This document shows, in pieces, positions 49,040 to 61,100 of a DNA stretch of 64,000 bases. The notes under the pieces were generated by a model, which saw only the letters and a list, made by a program, of their open reading frames with translations, did not search any database and had not been told where the DNA came from. The position numbers and the translations under genes are program-made. This stretch comes from Gnetum montanum (Eukaryota; Streptophyta; Gnetopsida; Gnetales; Gnetaceae): contig MNCI01009454.1 in NCBI GenBank assembly GCA_015680685.1, positions 327,336 through 391,335 of the forward strand, written 5' to 3'. How positions within the stretch are numbered: the stretch's first letter is position 1; the number at the start of each line of letters is the position of its first letter.

Positions 49040-49783
49040 GCCTGTTTACACACGTCCAGTTTATTCATGCTCACTATGGAACCTTCCCAGATCAACACAA
49101 TGACACTGCCGATCTCTAACTTTGGGGCTGAAACGTCGAACCCTGTGACTGCTACGGAACCCATAACTATTATTGAATAGATAAACCCTCAATGCCCAAC
49201 TCCCCAATCACTTAGGCTACAAGGCAAAGACCCTACCTACACAATTCTCATGCCAGAACAATATAACTTCATTTGTGTGAAGATTCAAGCCAACCTGCCT
49301 ATCAATCACACAAAGAGAGAAGCAAAGTGAAACTATGAGCTCATTTACAAAGGAGGTCATGAGTTCACTCCCTCAGTATTTGATATAATCCCCCTTTCCA
49401 AACACCATCATCAACTCATCTCTCAGCTTCTCATGGCAAGGAGTCAAGCCTTATAGCCACCTCTGATAGAGCCTCAGAGTGGAGATGAGGAAGATGACTT
49501 TGCAGCCCAATCTGAGCACGAGGACTCATACCATACCATCAATCCTCACATCCATAAAAACTCATTATTCCAACCTTTCCTGGAAGAAATTGTGCTTCCT
49601 CCTTCATCCACAAACACTCGAGTGCTGGTTTCTCAACAAGAAGTACTTGCTTCCATTCCCACCTTCTCCATGTCCAACATTCAATTTAATACGTCCACTT
49701 CCATCATACCTCCACAAGTATAGTCTCGACAACCCCCTCCTCAAACTAATGCAGGATCAATATTCCAACCTCAAATAATTGGG

Positions 49784-50995
49784 ATGCCATTAGTTATATC
49801 GGCCTCCATGTCCATCCATTACATACCACAAGTGCAAACCCATGGAGCACCATTGATTACTTCAGCCCAACACGTTCAGGGTGTCACCTCACAACCTGTG
49901 GCTGGGCAGTGGGTTTCACCTGTTCAGCAACATCAACCAACTCACTACAGCATACCACACCCTGCAATCCCATCTCTAAATGTTGCTCCACCACAACAAC
50001 CGACAATCCAACAATCTCCCTTTCCACAAACAATGCAACAATCGAATTACTATCAATCACAAATCACCCAACCCGTCGATCTGCCTACCACCCAAGAGTG
50101 GGAAGACACCAAGAAAATGATGCACTTGTTAACTGAGCAGGTGAAGCACCTTAAAACTATAAACACTGAAGAAGTCAAGGTGTTGGACTTCTACCAAGAT
50201 GATCTAATCGACCGTTCAGTTCCGCCTTTAACCTTACCAAAGGGAATCTCATTACCCCAGCTAACCAAGTACAATGGAGAGGGAGATCCAAACGCCCACC
50301 TAGTGACATTTCGACTAAAATGTCTATTGCTTCAGGCTTGGCCCCATGTAATTCTGTGTGTATTTGCTATGTCCTTAATAGGAAAAGCCTTCGGCTGGTA
50401 CTGATCTTTACCCCGTAACTCCATATCCTCTCTAGAAGATTTGTTACATTAGTTTGTTACCCGTTTCAAATATAATCTAAAGCTTGAAGCCACATTAGAT
50501 AGCTTCATTCAGATTAAACAGGCACTGTTAGAGCCAGTACAAAAATCTATCCAAAGGTGGAGTGCAACCCTGAATGAACTTCACAAGCCCATACCTGAGA
50601 CATACTTGCTTACCATACTTAAGGCTGCTGTGAATGATTTTGTTAAATCAAAACTTTATTATTTGAGTGCTTGTACTTTGAGTCAAGCATTCGCACAAAT
50701 TAAGAACATAGAAGAGGCAATGCAATCAAGCAATGACCCAACTTATGTGGCCTATAGAAACCAACATGCTCACAAGCAAAACACAATAGTAGCGATAGTG
50801 GCTGCAAGCACAAAAGCAACCAACTGGGGCCCAACAGCTAAGCAGCCCAAAGCCCCAACTAACAAAACTGCCAAATTTGGTGCCAACTCACCTACATCGG
50901 TAGGGGCCACCCTAAGGCCCACTTTCAGCACAAGGACCACTCAAATTATACACCACTACCAATGCAACCCTCTGAACTACTGGAGCAACTCTTGA
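49784..50995 (+). pseudogene. Element E gag remnant
   Basis: One frame stays coherent across two in-frame stops (near 50402 and 50450). A Pro/Gln/Thr-rich N-terminal region runs to about 50100. The gag core follows: 'LTKYNGEGDPNAHLVTFRLK', then 'FVTRFKYNLKLEATLDSF' and 'LLTILKAAVNDF'. The 'Y-x-G-x-x-D-P-x-x-H-L' signature is typical of Ty3/gypsy gag, especially the Tat lineage. The first part (206 residues) is open. Confidence 0.75.
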
Positions 50996-51058
50996 AAGCC
51001 AAGCAAATCCAACACAAACATGTATCGGTGATTACCCATCAAAAACATGATAGGTACT

Positions 51059-51111
51059 NNNNNNNNNNNNNNNNNNNNNNNNNNNNNNNNNNNNNNNNNN
51101 NNNNNNNNNNN
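51059..51111. other. Assembly gap (53 undetermined bases)
   Basis: The run of n lies inside the element E gag-protease linker. Any frame call across it is unsafe. Confidence 1.
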
Positions 51112-51985
51112 GTGATCGACATGGCAAGTCAATCCAACACAGATGATGCCTCCTATGTCATAAATTCCATTAGCATAGGTGGCAAGCCCAAACCTACACA
51201 ACAACCTTTTGTGATCTGTGTGCCTCCTAACAAGGCCCTCAACCTCCACAAGCAAGAGGCCTCCCTTTGTTTTCAAAGTTCCACCTTAGGCACCCACAAC
51301 ACCCTTTGTGGTCAAGGTTCCACAACAATCGTCCGCTAAGACGTTAAACTGGCATGACGCAGCAACAAAAACCGCTAAGAAACCTTTCATCATCAAGGTG
51401 CCACAACGAGTTAGTCACACAACAACTCCTAAAATAACTCCTAAGCCACCCTTTATCATAAGGGTGCCACAACGTGGTGGCCTCTCACCTACCCAAAGCC
51501 CAATAGTGGGCAACATCTTGATCCCTCCTCCTTCAAAGGTTGATCCCACTAGCAACCTAGGTAGGTCCACCAAATGGCAACGCAAGAGGACAAACGAGCA
51601 TCTAGCAACCCCCATGGCCGAAGCAAAGGCCACAACCAACAAACAACAACTAAACACTAGGGCCCCTACCCCCAAGCAAGCCAAGTAAACCAAGCCCAAG
51701 TCCCCTTTCCAAGAGATCTGTCTTTCAAGCCACATGGAGAAAATCAAGGCCAACACAACAGTTAATGACAAGGACTTTGTAGCTGCACTAACCCAGGTGA
51801 AGGAAACACTCAAGCAAAAGAACACGATGTTGAGCTTGTATGACCTGGTCATGACCTCATCTACTCACTGCCAAGCATTGGCCCAGGTCTTGGCCTCCAT
51901 TCCTGTTACGGAGGACGTCCCTGCAAATGAGGCATCCATCCGTGCAACGATGTTGGCCCCATACACCACAAGAATTGAGTTTAAC
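51112..51985 (+). pseudogene. Element E gag-protease linker, broken frames
   Basis: Overlapping open pieces (51112-51339, 51308-51688, 51734-52003) carry a repeated 'PF(V/I)I-x-VP' phrase: 'QPFVICVP', 'KPFIIKVPQR' and 'PPFIIRVPQR'. This gives a small internal peptide repeat. No enzyme motif is seen. Frame changes between the pieces show decay. Confidence 0.5.
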
Positions 51986-51989
51986 ATCC

Positions 51990-52541
51990 CTAGTATTCTA
52001 TGATAATGCAGTCAAAGTCAATCCCAAAAGAGGCGAGGTCACTACACCTCCACTATCCATTAGCATTCATGTTGGACAATGTACCATCTGTAGAATACAT
52101 ATTGACGATGGTGCAGCAACAAACATAGTCTTGTACTCCATCATTGACAAGCTAGGCCTGGCAGATGAAATCACGCCAACCAAAATCACATGTCTAAAAT
52201 CCTTCAATGGATCACGTGTCACAGTTAGGGGTACAATCAAATTAGCCTTTATGGCAGGAGAGCAATTCCCCACTACTGCAGATTTCGTTTTCATAGAGGA
52301 GATGTCAAGTTTCAACATGATTCTAGGCAGGCCTTGGCTAGCCCAACTAAGGGCCATCTCCTCTCCCATCCACCAAGAAATCCACCTTCCATACGAAGGT
52401 GGTCATGTTATCATCCATGGTGATAACGCTTCCTGTTCGACTATCCACGACATAGACATGGTGCAAGTTTTAGAAGAAGAGTTTCTTGGTGGTACACCTA
52501 TAACAACTAATGCAGCTCCTAAGGCTAATACACCCGAATGA
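51990..52541 (+). pseudogene. Element E retropepsin-like protease
   Basis: The open frame contains 'CRIHIDDGAATNIVLYSIID', then 'PTTADFVFIEEMSSFNMILG' followed by 'RPWLAQLRAISS'. This matches retroviral-type aspartic proteases of Tat-like elements (I-D-x-G-x-x-x-N-I near the N-terminus, I-L-G-R-P-x-L near the C-terminus). The Asp-x-Gly active-site loop looks intact. No polymerase follows; 52550-52980 is non-coding. Confidence 0.75.
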
Positions 52542-52980
52542 GTGGTTGAAGCCAATAGCTTCCCATAGGATCCTAAGCCTTGCACACTTCCTAATCCATG
52601 CCCGGTTAGGAAGCAACTACATGACCAAGACTTTCCCTTGGCCAAAAATGTGCTAGATGCTTGCCTACCCTCTGCCTCCACTTGCCATGTGTTTTTGACA
52701 TTCATTTACATCACACTAGCCTATGCGTTTATATTTTTCCCGCTCACTTAGATCACGCATTTTTCTTTGTTTACACATTCGTCAACTTAGTTTATACATT
52801 GCATTTGAAAAACATCAAACATAAAAAAAACATAAAACTACAAAAACACATGGCCCGAAAAGGCCTTAAACTAGCCTATGGCCTGGAACGGCCTAAAACT
52901 ATCACTTTTTGCATTGCTTTTCTTTCATTCATACATTTTAACTCTATTTACAACAGGTGTTGCTTGATGTTGTTTTCTTT

Positions 52981-53323
52981 CTAAGTAATACAATACAATT
53001 CATTTTGCCTTCCATTATATTTTTTACTCTATTTTAAATTCAGTTTATGTTTTGTTTACAATATCAATTCTATATACTCTCTGTTTGCATTTTGTGCGTC
53101 ATTGTTTACATTTCGTGCATCAGTTACGATAACCCCAGCACAAGCTATAGTTTACGTTCAGGGAAGTCCTTGGTTGATTTGCGTGCAGACCATCCAAGGC
53201 ACTCTGCCTTCGTTTTCTTTTTCAGCTTGCCCTCACGCGAAGGTAGGGTCAGCTATGTCTGTCCGACAATCTTTCGACGTTTGTTTTTCCCTTCCAGCCT
53301 TACACTAACAATTTCGGTCAGCA
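52981..53323 (+). repeat. Element E direct repeat, 3' copy
   Basis: Same length as 48301-48643 and gap-free against it. The preceding 400 bases have no similarity to the sequence upstream of the 5' copy, so the usual U3 part is missing. Confidence 0.85.
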
Positions 53324-53325
53324 CA

Positions 53326-53639
53326 TATGGGATGATAAGCCCTGTAAAGGGGATCCTTAACTTCATATTCTGAATTAAGTCTAGCAATGTCATACTAGAT
53401 CAGATTGTTTATCAACATTGTAGGAACTAATCGGTCGGGGGGCAACACAATGTTACCCTCCATATTCCTCCAACATAACTATTCATCCTAATGTAGGATG
53501 AAGGTAAAGTCTGAATTATAAGGATCAGAATGGATGTAGATAACACAGAATTGTTGGGGCATCTACATCTTAGGAACGTCCTATCTTTGATTGTTTTTGG
53601 AAATAGGTGGTGGAGATTTGTCCCTACAAGGAGAAGCCA
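53326..53639 (-). pseudogene. Element D gag, N-terminal part
   Basis: The frame 'VASPCRDKSPPPISK' at 53639 matches the gag start of element B ('MASPKEKSPPTKE'), with the start codon changed ATG to GTG. A later block resembling 'IHSDPYNSDFTFIL' matches 'AHTDPYYPDFTFIF' in B. It stops at 53326 where element E begins and resumes at 31669. Confidence 0.6.
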
Positions 53640-53769
53640 CATTAGTCTTTGTTGAAAAAATAGTGTGCTCTTGTTTTCTATGTTCTTAATGATTGGTTGC
53701 TTAGTGGTCTTTACAACGCCTTGTTAGTATTCACTATCTTTCTACTTAGTGCACTTACCTAGACTAAGT

Positions 53770-53787
53770 CTCTAGCAACGACACTAA
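53770..53787 (-). other. Primer-binding site of element D (Asp-tRNA type, decayed)
   Basis: Directly inside the 5' LTR the minus strand reads TTAGTGTCGTTGCTAGAG. It shares GTCGTTGC with TTGGCGCCGTTGCCGGGG and sits in the same place as in element B. Confidence 0.5.
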
Positions 53788-54640
53788 TGATGAGCAACAA
53801 GTAGTTCCTCCACCCAACCATATGAATCACAAGCATTCACTAATGATCCAGTTGAATTTCGTGGACTTAGCCCATAAGTGTGCCAATAAATAAAGATAGT
53901 GACATGGAATTATGATCATTGTCTTCTTGGCTCTCACTTGTGTATGCTCATTTGTATAGTTAAGTGTAAGCCATGGTACATGATATTTGTTTATATTTTA
54001 TATTTTTCGGTATTTAATCTAAGTGTCGAAGTAAAGAGAATTAATTGGGAATTAACTACTCAACTATCTAATGATCCTTAAGCTAACTAACCTAATATAA
54101 GCATCCAAGCCCACTTTCCATATGCATCCTAAACTCATCTTAACGCTACTAGGTTACCAAGTGTCTATTGTTGGGTGTACCAAATAGCCACTATTGGGAT
54201 TACCAAGCATTAAATGATATGTTTGAAGTCGTCGTAGTTCTGTGTTGATTATTAAATGCATTAATTAAATAAGAACAAGAATGTAAATTACATGAATAAT
54301 AAAGTGCACGAAATAAACATTAATCTATTCTAAGTACTATAAGGAGTTCCAAGAATCTCATCTTTATTGTCGTCATATCAATGTGTCTAGGTACAACAAT
54401 GCTCAAATAAGGATCCATACAATTCCTTGAAGTCCTAATGTGGCGCTCAAAAAATATTTTAACTCTAGCAGAAGAAAACTTGCAAGAACTTGACTACTCT
54501 AATGATATAACGTGCCATAAATGTGGTGGGTATGTGCATTTATATAGGTGTGACATGACACTGCATTGACGCATCTACGTCGACACATCAAACCATGCGT
54601 TGATGCATGCCCGTCAACACAACTAGTCAATGATTCATCG
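53788..54640 (-). repeat. Element D 5' LTR
   Basis: Plus-strand start TGATGAGCAA, end ATTCATCG (last base changed). Homologous throughout to 21247-22120 and followed by the duplicated CACCT. The word array GACGCATC / TTGATGCATG lies at 54560-54615. Confidence 0.85.
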
Positions 54641-54645
54641 CACCT

Positions 54646-57600
54646 CTTAGGAACTCCTCCATCATGTCAAGTAAAGAGTGCTCCTTTAACATCTCCTCAT
54701 GAGGGAATTTTTTTGCTTTACCTCCATGTTTATGTTTATCTATCAAGCTTTTCTTAGATGCTCTCTTTATATTTGAATACTGCATGAAGTTTCATTTATA
54801 GTAGCATAACATGTGTTTCATCCATTTTAACTAATCTCAATATTTCCCGCCTATCAATATTTCAAATTTTTATCCTTGTATCAAGAAAATCAATATATCA
54901 CCTATTTCAATCGTATTTCATCTGGTTTAGTTCTCAAAATATCAAATATATTAATTTACACATATTCAAGATGATTTCTCAAAGTATTTGTTGAAATTCC
55001 TTCAAGGTCTATTTCAAACAACCCAATAAATTAAATCATTTCTCTCAAAGTATAATGATCCAAAGTATATGGTACATAGTTTTGAAAAGCTCATTGAATT
55101 CTCTATAGGTTAGAATTAAGAAACCTAAAGAACAAGTTAAAGAAAACTAAGTTATTGCAGGTTTGATCGTGCGTATCAAAAATAGGGGAAATCTGGTTAG
55201 TGTAGAAAGATCAACCTATAATGCAATTTTTCAAAAAAAAAATTTATAATCTTTTCTTGTTGCATATTGTCACATTTTTCATAAGCTTTCCAATGGTGGA
55301 TCATATGAAGTCTAATTCATTACCATTTGAGAGATATGAAGTTTTTATTACCAATGTACATAAACATAAACTTGAAGGTTTCATTCACTCCAAGCCTTCC
55401 ACTGCACCAACTTTGACATTGACTACATTTTTAGTAGTAGTTGTGTGTTGTATGGCTTTTATATGTGAAGTATCTTTTGTACAACTTTCATATTTCTAGT
55501 AACTTTTTATAAAATATTTTCTGAAATTTGGATATTAACACTTTGTAACCACGTTCTACACATCACAAACAATAAGGCTTGATTTGGAAGCTCCATCCTA
55601 TGGGATCAATTCCAGTTTAATTAGACTATATATCTTGGGGTGTACCAAAGTGAAAACATGTTCTACACATCACTAGTTGAAAGTTTGTATAAAAAAATAC
55701 AAACAAATATTATTTGCGAATTATAATTGGAGAAAAATTTGTATCAAAGTGCAATAAATTATTGAAATAAAAAAAGCCTAACTTGAAATTTGCTAAATTG
55801 TTGACATACCAAAAATGGATGAAAATGCAATGAACTCTTGAAACAAAAAAAAATGCAATTTCATATTATTGTTATTTGAAAAGAGAAAAATTAGAAAAGA
55901 AATTTAACAATACCTAAAATAGATTTTTGATGAACAAAGCTTTTAAATTTCTTGCAATGTATTATTAATTAGAGGGTGTCAAGGGAGCAAGGTTTAATGC
56001 ACAAGGTCTCAATTTTTTGTGTTTTGATGCATAGGGTACAAAATTTGGTGTGTTTCATTTATGGGTAAGAAAGTATCCAAGTTGTGTTAGAAATACTTAT
56101 TTTAATTTGTTTTTTTATTATTTTTATTAATGCATACTATATGTTAAAAGATGTAAAAGAACATTTGGAGGAAAAGGAAGATTCTTGAGATCAAATAGAA
56201 AGTGATAGTAAAGTAATTTATAGGTGTTAGTTATTCATTGTTGGTAGGTAAATACTTCTAAAAAATCGTATACAGAAAGTATTTCATTTTTTTTCATTTC
56301 TTTTCGCTGATAAACCTTCAACCAATAAAAATAAAGAATGTTCAACTAAAACTAATCGTAATAATGTAGTTAGCAAGATAATTTGCAAATGCAATTCAAA
56401 TATTATTATTATCATCCAAGCCTTGTTGCCTTGTCCCAACAACCAGAATAGATGTTATCAAAATATCACCGCCTGAGATTGTACAGGCGTATCTCTGATA
56501 CGAAGGTAACTTTAATAATTCAATGTTATTTTCGCCCTTTAATAGTAGAAATCCACGCCCGAACGTTCTCCCGGAAAGTCTATTTTAACAAAATTTATAA
56601 CATTCATCGCTATTTAGTTAATGAGAATTTCGTAACTAATAGATTACTTTCCCATGTGGAGAGCAAACATCAAAATGAAGAAAGAGAGGAAAGATATGAA
56701 GGTACAAAAAGGTAAAAACTCATGTAAGAAGCAAACATGCATGAAAACAGAAGTACCCAGATTTGACAAGCGCGAAAACCTCCACGGTTACTCAAGCTTC
56801 TGGTCAATCTCATCCATACAAGTTTGGAGAATATTTGGAGAATAATCAAAATCCTAAAAAGATATGTAAAACATCAAACAACATATCAACGAGTGGCATC
56901 ATCGCCAAAATAATGGACCTATGAACCATACATTTCACGTTTTGAGGCTTTCTATTATCATGATTTTGGATACTTCCTGGCTTAAGTTTCATCACTATAT
57001 TATTAAACTCCCTTGCCCTTCTAACTTAGAGTTTTACTCTTAATTTCAAAATGTCTGTTTCTGTTAACACTCCGGAAACCCATACTAAGACTGTTATTAG
57101 AACTATGAACCGGCCTTCCTCGATTATGTTTGAACATGATCCAGACAATCACCAGTTTTAACAGCCTTCAGTTAACCTTTAAACAAAAGGGAAGCATTCA
57201 ACATGAACTTGAGACACAAGCTTTTCTCCGACTACAATGCATTTTTCGGCAGCCTTATATTTTTAATCCTCTCCGCATCGAGGAAGGTAACATGACGGAT
57301 AATTAGGTAAAACCGAAAGAACTGCCAAATCACATTTAAAAAAAATGAAAAAGATAAAGATATACACAAAGGCGACCATAAAAAGTTATACCAAGTAGCA
57401 AACACAAACATTACTGGATCAATTACCTATAAGGTGAAACAAGCAAGGTTGTAACAAATCAGATTTACAGCCAATGACTAAGATCTGAAACTAACTCCAA
57501 TAAAAATTATCAAGAACATTCAGAGTGAACAAAGCAATGAAACCTTAAGCAATTCAAGTATTGAACTTGCACATTGTTAGTGACTCGTGAAATATATCCT
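54646..57600. other. Intergenic region downstream of element D
   Basis: No gene is recognised. The first about 70 bases continue the short tandem repeat interrupted by D. AT-rich unassigned DNA follows to about 56400. 'ccaagccttgttgccttgtcccaacaa' near 56418 resembles the dispersed repeat duplicated at 63311-63534. The stretch 56440-57600 has a more balanced base composition but no coding frame that can be defended. Confidence 0.3.
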
Positions 57601-57650
57601 AACTGGTCTGAAGTTCAATCTATCTTTTTTATACCCAAGGAAATTTTACT

Positions 57651-57656
57651 TTTATT
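57651..57656 (-). terminator. Possible polyadenylation signal of the XRN gene
   Basis: AATAAA on the minus strand, about 450 bases after the stop codon. This is plausible for a plant 3' UTR, but plant signals are loose, so it is only a candidate. Confidence 0.3.
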
Positions 57657-58108
57657 CGAGAAATGGACGTCCGAAACAACTCTAATTCCGGTTTCGGCTT
57701 CAGAATTATGCATGAAAACTAGAACCCTAAATTTCTCAGTTTCTCAACATACATCATTTCTTCTATGACTATCACATTCATGAAAGCAAATCACTTCTAT
57801 TGAACGAATCTATCCTTGAATTCAAAATAACAAATTCAAGCCAAATTAACCCAGCTCACTTTCGGGACTGTGCCAATTAAAAGGCTACCTTAAAAGGATA
57901 CAAAATCTGTAAGTAAATGAATTGGGGTAAAAACTGAGAATGATAAGGAAAACAATCAGATGCAAGGATTGAGTAAATGCTGATCAAAATTATGGTGGAT
58001 ATGGTGGAAACGTATGGCTGTAGCACATAGAACGAGATGCAACCTCATGCTTTCCTAAAATCCAAGGGATGAGGTATCTGGCAGGGTACACGGAATCCAT
58101 GAAACAAA

Positions 58109-61100
58109 TTAGCTCTGGGATCCCATGAAAACTGGATCCCTGTAAGGTGCTTGCAAACCCCAACCATTTGCTTGGTGTTGAGCATGACCAGGGTCAGCCA
58201 TTCCTCTAAAGGATCTAGGATGCATAACGGGCGGTGGATTCAAATTCCAGCCATTTGCACGGTGTTCAACTTGAACATGGGCAGCAATGTCATCAAAAGC
58301 TCTAGGAAGCACACCAGGAGGTGGATTCAAATTCCCGCCATTTCCATGACGTTGATCCTGAACATGTGGGTCCACTCCATCAGAGGATGCATGGAGCTTC
58401 TGAATAGTATGAGACTTTTTTTGTTTCTTTGAATTCTTTTTCTTCTTAATTGCCTTGTGTTGTGATCTAGGATGCATAACCAGCAATGGATTCAAATTCC
58501 AGCCATTTGCATGATGTTCAACTTGAACATGGGCAGCAATGCCATCAAAGGCTCTAGGAGGCATACCAGGAGCTGGATTCAAATTCCCGCCATTTCCATG
58601 ACGTTGATCCTGAACATGTGGGTCCACTCCATCAGAGGATGCATGGAGCTTCTGAATAGTATGAGACTTTCTTTGTTTCTTTGATTTCTTTTTCTTCTGA
58701 ATTGCCTTGTGTTGTGTCCTATGCAGCAACTGTCTTCTATTATCATATATTGGCCCTGGAATCTGCCTCAGCTCAGTTTTGTCATTTATTTCATTAAAAT
58801 AGCTAATGCCGTTTCTGGAAACTGGCACTGGGAAACCACGTTCATATCCTGTTGGACCAGCTGGTCTGGGCCTACGATTGAACGGAGGCACTTGAGCGCT
58901 GCATGCATTAAACTTCCCCTGCAATAAAACCATAAGCATTAGCAAAGATCCTTAGTACTAATTATGAAATACATAGGGAACACGACACGTCAGGCTAGAG
59001 ATCAGTGGTTAGGGGTTGATCTCCCTGCATAAAGATTCATACTCAATCCTTGTACTGACAAGTGTAGCTCTTTCTGTGTTGGATGTATGGCTTGATGATG
59101 TAAGACAAAGGGCAAGCAAGGAAAGCCTGTGGACATGATTTGGACTTGCCAATGGATCACGTTAAACAATTTAAAATGTACATGGAAAGTTCTCATGGTG
59201 CCGGTCTACCTCCTCACCATCAAGAAAAATCATAATAATGAAATACCTCAGCAAATTACCTGTAAGAAATTAATAACAAGGCTGCTAGCAGCCTTTGAAA
59301 GCTCAGTGCCAGATAGTGCTCCCTGAACAGGTGGTCTGTGAAAAAAAATGATTGATCAAGTTCAATTTGAATATTAATTAATATTTACACAAATATAGCA
59401 TTTAATTTATAAAGTGGCATTCAGCTTGTACCTATTCTGAACCTGATACCTCCCAACCTCATCAAGCCATAATCTCAGCGGTTTTATGTCCTTATCACAT
59501 ATAATCTGGCAACAATTGAAAGGCTCATAAAATGAACAAGGATATTGAATGTGAAAACATTAATGCTTCGAAAATACCAAATCTCATAGGAGTGTGGATT
59601 TAAAAAGAAAAAAGACTTTGAAGAATGTATAATTAGAAATTTCCCAGCTGCACGATGGTACCTTTTCTGGCATTTTAACTCCTACTAGTACCCTGCTTTT
59701 GTTTTTCTTCAATTTCTTGTACTTTATATGATACTTAAAGATTGCGGACCTGCAATTTATTTTGGAGATTAGTCTTTGTTACCGGTATTATATCTGAACC
59801 AAAAGTCTTTATCAGGGATGAGTACTCACAAAACATCATTCTCAACAATGTCATTCATGTTGCTTATTGGAGAAGCAAACACAGAGGGAGAAGCATCTCC
59901 ATCAAGGAAACACAACTTCCCAACATGAAGACCACCACTGCAGTGGGCAGCAATTATAAAAATACACACTTCCATCATTAGTTAGGCCATTACATCCAAC
60001 TATTCATGAATACAGTATAATCGTAGAAAAATCAGAAATAAAATTTACACTAAACATAAATGTTCGGAAGGTAACAAAAACCTTCCAAGGAGAAGGTTTC
60101 TTAAGACCATAAATTAACCATTTACTTGCCATTATGACTAATGCAACTGAAACTGAAGTGTTTTATTATATCCACGGGCAAACCTATACCCAAGAGATCT
60201 ACCGGAGATATCTCGGGATCAGAGCCATTTCTGTTCACCAATTTCTTATATCTCAAAATAACCCATTATTTGTTATATCTCCATATGCCCCACTTTAGTT
60301 GAACCTGTGACGTTAGGTATGCAGGTAAAAAAGCTAGCTATTGGAATGCATGACAACCGATAGATCATTAAGTTCAATCATAGGCAGTAGGACTAAGTAA
60401 TTTAATTAACAATTGTAATTTTAACAGTTGCAATAGCTTATATGTAGTTAACTAGAAGTATGGTGAACAATAGTCCATACCAAAATTTGCACGCCACCAT
60501 GTGAACCAAATATGGTCATCTCTATACCATATACTATTGTTTGACACCATCTCTGTTTGTGATTTTAATGTCATCCTTTTCGTGATAAGAAGCTGGACCA
60601 TAATTTACAAGAGCTACATGTTTAGCCTCAATGGTGATATCTGGTTACGGGAGATGAACCAGTGAAAATGAATTTATTGAAAAGTTCAATAGGTTCAAGC
60701 ACTGCTACAGATAAAATATCACTGAATTGATATACACCAGGCACAACAATCACAAATGCAGGCATCTAAGTATCCCTGCTAAAAATTACTGAACTCAAAG
60801 GCCTTGTTAACTTGTTCCCAATAAGTTTGACCGCAGTCAAACTACCTCGATCAATTTCCAATGAGTAATGAGACTAAGGAGTTGTTGGATGAAGTTGTCA
60901 CTGCCTTCCAACAGGTTAGCAACTTCAAATATCAACATACAGTAAATCATTTTTCTTTAAGAACAGGTTCACATATTGATTTATATTCAGATTTTTATTA
61001 CACTTATAGTTTTCAGAAGAAGATCTGAATCATGCTCCAGAGATTTGACTTTGAAAGCATGATTTTCCAAATAATACGCACATTAGAATGGAATCATGAT

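Larger units (their letters stand above)
46766..53325 (+). mobile_element. Element E: gag-protease-only LTR element (Tat-like), decayed
   Basis: Plus-strand element opposite to B and D. A TATA-bearing, palindrome-rich region (46766-48300) leads into a 343-bp segment (48301-48643) that is repeated, without indels, at 52981-53323. Between them lie a 17-bp minisatellite, gag and a retropepsin, but no reverse transcriptase or integrase. The 3' copy lacks the upstream U3 part, so either the 3' LTR is truncated or the 5' side includes another insertion. It interrupts element D gag on its right side (53326). Confidence 0.6.
21247..54640 (-). mobile_element. Element D: Athila-like Ty3/gypsy element, 33.4 kb with nested insertions
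   Basis: Two homologous LTRs (21247-22120 and 53788-54640) are flanked outside by the exact 5-bp duplication CACCT (21242-21246 and 54641-54645). The coding order on the minus strand is gag, protease, reverse transcriptase, RNase H, integrase, then an extra ORF before the 3' LTR. A primer-binding site resembling the Athila-type (Asp-tRNA) site lies inside the right LTR, and a purine tract lies inside the left LTR. The gag is interrupted between 53326 and 31669 by elements B and E. Net length without nested DNA is about 11.7 kb. The lineage is inferred from the layout and the pol motifs. Confidence 0.85.

Noticed and set aside
51415-51852. 145-residue minus-strand frame with hydrophobic segments
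   Set aside because: It is the antisense shadow of the element E gag-protease linker.
56440-57600. Further host gene left of the XRN gene
   Set aside because: Base composition is more balanced, but frames are short and no conserved protein block or splice-consistent exon chain was found.
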